This document shows positions 12,176 to 12,218 of a stretch of DNA of 12,218 nt, piece by piece. Source of the DNA: Thermococcus sp. Its GTDB lineage: Archaea; Methanobacteriota_B; Thermococci; Thermococcales; Thermococcaceae. The notes beneath the pieces are model-generated. The model saw only the letters and a program-made list of their open reading frames with translations. It was not told the DNA's origin and did no database searches. The translations under genes and the position numbers were made by a program. The first letter of the stretch is position 1, and each line of letters begins with the position of its first letter. The stretch covers positions 1-12,218 of the forward strand of contig JAGHBN010000192.1 in NCBI GenBank assembly GCA_021160985.1, read 5' to 3'.

Positions 12176-12218
12176 GCGTTAAATAGGTTCGGAACGCAAA
12201 GGGAGAACGGTGGGAGAA
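12176..12218 (+). promoter_or_regulatory. Proximal promoter, GTT-N3-AAC site and probable ribosome binding site of the next gene
   Basis: GCGTTAAATAG (12176-12186) is a plausible TATA box. GTTCGGAAC (12187-12195) follows directly; it fits the GTT-N3-AAC core recognised by the redox regulator SurR in Thermococcales, but so short a motif can occur by chance. CGGTGGGAG (12208-12216) resembles a ribosome binding site, so a rightward coding region probably starts within a few bases of the edge. No start codon is visible. Confidence 0.4.

Noticed and set aside
1..12218. tRNA, rRNA or other stable RNA genes
   Set aside because: I looked for cloverleaf-like segments and conserved TpsiC-arm sequence on both strands and saw none; a covariance-model scan would be needed to be certain.

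Overview
The window is chromosomal DNA of a hyperthermophilic euryarchaeon, most likely a Thermococcus-type member of the Thermococcales. The signs are separate archaeal pyrB and pyrI genes, a ThiN-domain thiamine regulator, a KH-domain protein of a kind I associate with this order, TATA boxes about 25-30 bases upstream of starts, GGTG-type ribosome binding sites, and very tight gene packing. These are family-level recognitions made by eye; no database search was run.

Layout. 1-855 is the 3' part of a phosphohexomutase gene (probably GlmM type), read rightward. 882-2580 is a leftward, AT-richer two-gene ABC-2 exporter cassette (ATPase then permease) with its own promoter and probably a leaderless mRNA. 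2605-3072 is a leftward flavodoxin. 3214-3960 is a rightward SAM methyltransferase whose stop interlocks with the stop of a leftward TudS/DUF523-related protein (3957-4532). Upstream of that, still leftward, lie a PIN-domain (VapC-like) toxin gene that looks broken (4534-4964), its intact antitoxin (4965-5189), a small P-loop kinase (5223-5801) and a KH plus degenerate PP-loop-like protein (5798-6598). The last two overlap by ATGA. 6599-6704 is a divergent promoter region rich in inverted repeats, driving a rightward ECF transporter S component of RibU type (6705-7304). 7275-8840 is a leftward, membrane-anchored, sequon-rich protein with a glucuronyl C5-epimerase C-terminal domain. 8886-10401 is the leftward pyrB-pyrI operon, interrupted by about 133 bp of structured DNA flanked by a 17-bp direct repeat.

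10518-12099 is a compact rightward operon: an HTH-ThiN regulator (ThiR-like), a small VanZ-like membrane protein, and a YjbQ family protein (reported secondary thiamine-phosphate synthase activity), joined by TTGA and ATGA overlaps. The last 120 bases hold two copies of TGAGAA-N7-TTCTCA, the second nested in a 41-bp dyad with TATA-like outer arms, and then a GTT-N3-AAC site. They appear to be the control region of a gene that starts just past the right edge.

Functionally the window is a mosaic of pyrimidine synthesis (pyrBI), vitamin metabolism and uptake (ThiR, YjbQ, ECF S), sugar or cell-surface chemistry (phosphohexomutase, C5-epimerase) and accessory functions (ABC exporter, decayed toxin-antitoxin). 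The features most worth follow-up are the structured insert between pyrB and pyrI, the nested palindrome at the right end, the repeat-built promoter of the ECF gene, and the ThiR-VanZ-YjbQ operon, whose ThiN domain has Phe where a catalytic His is expected.
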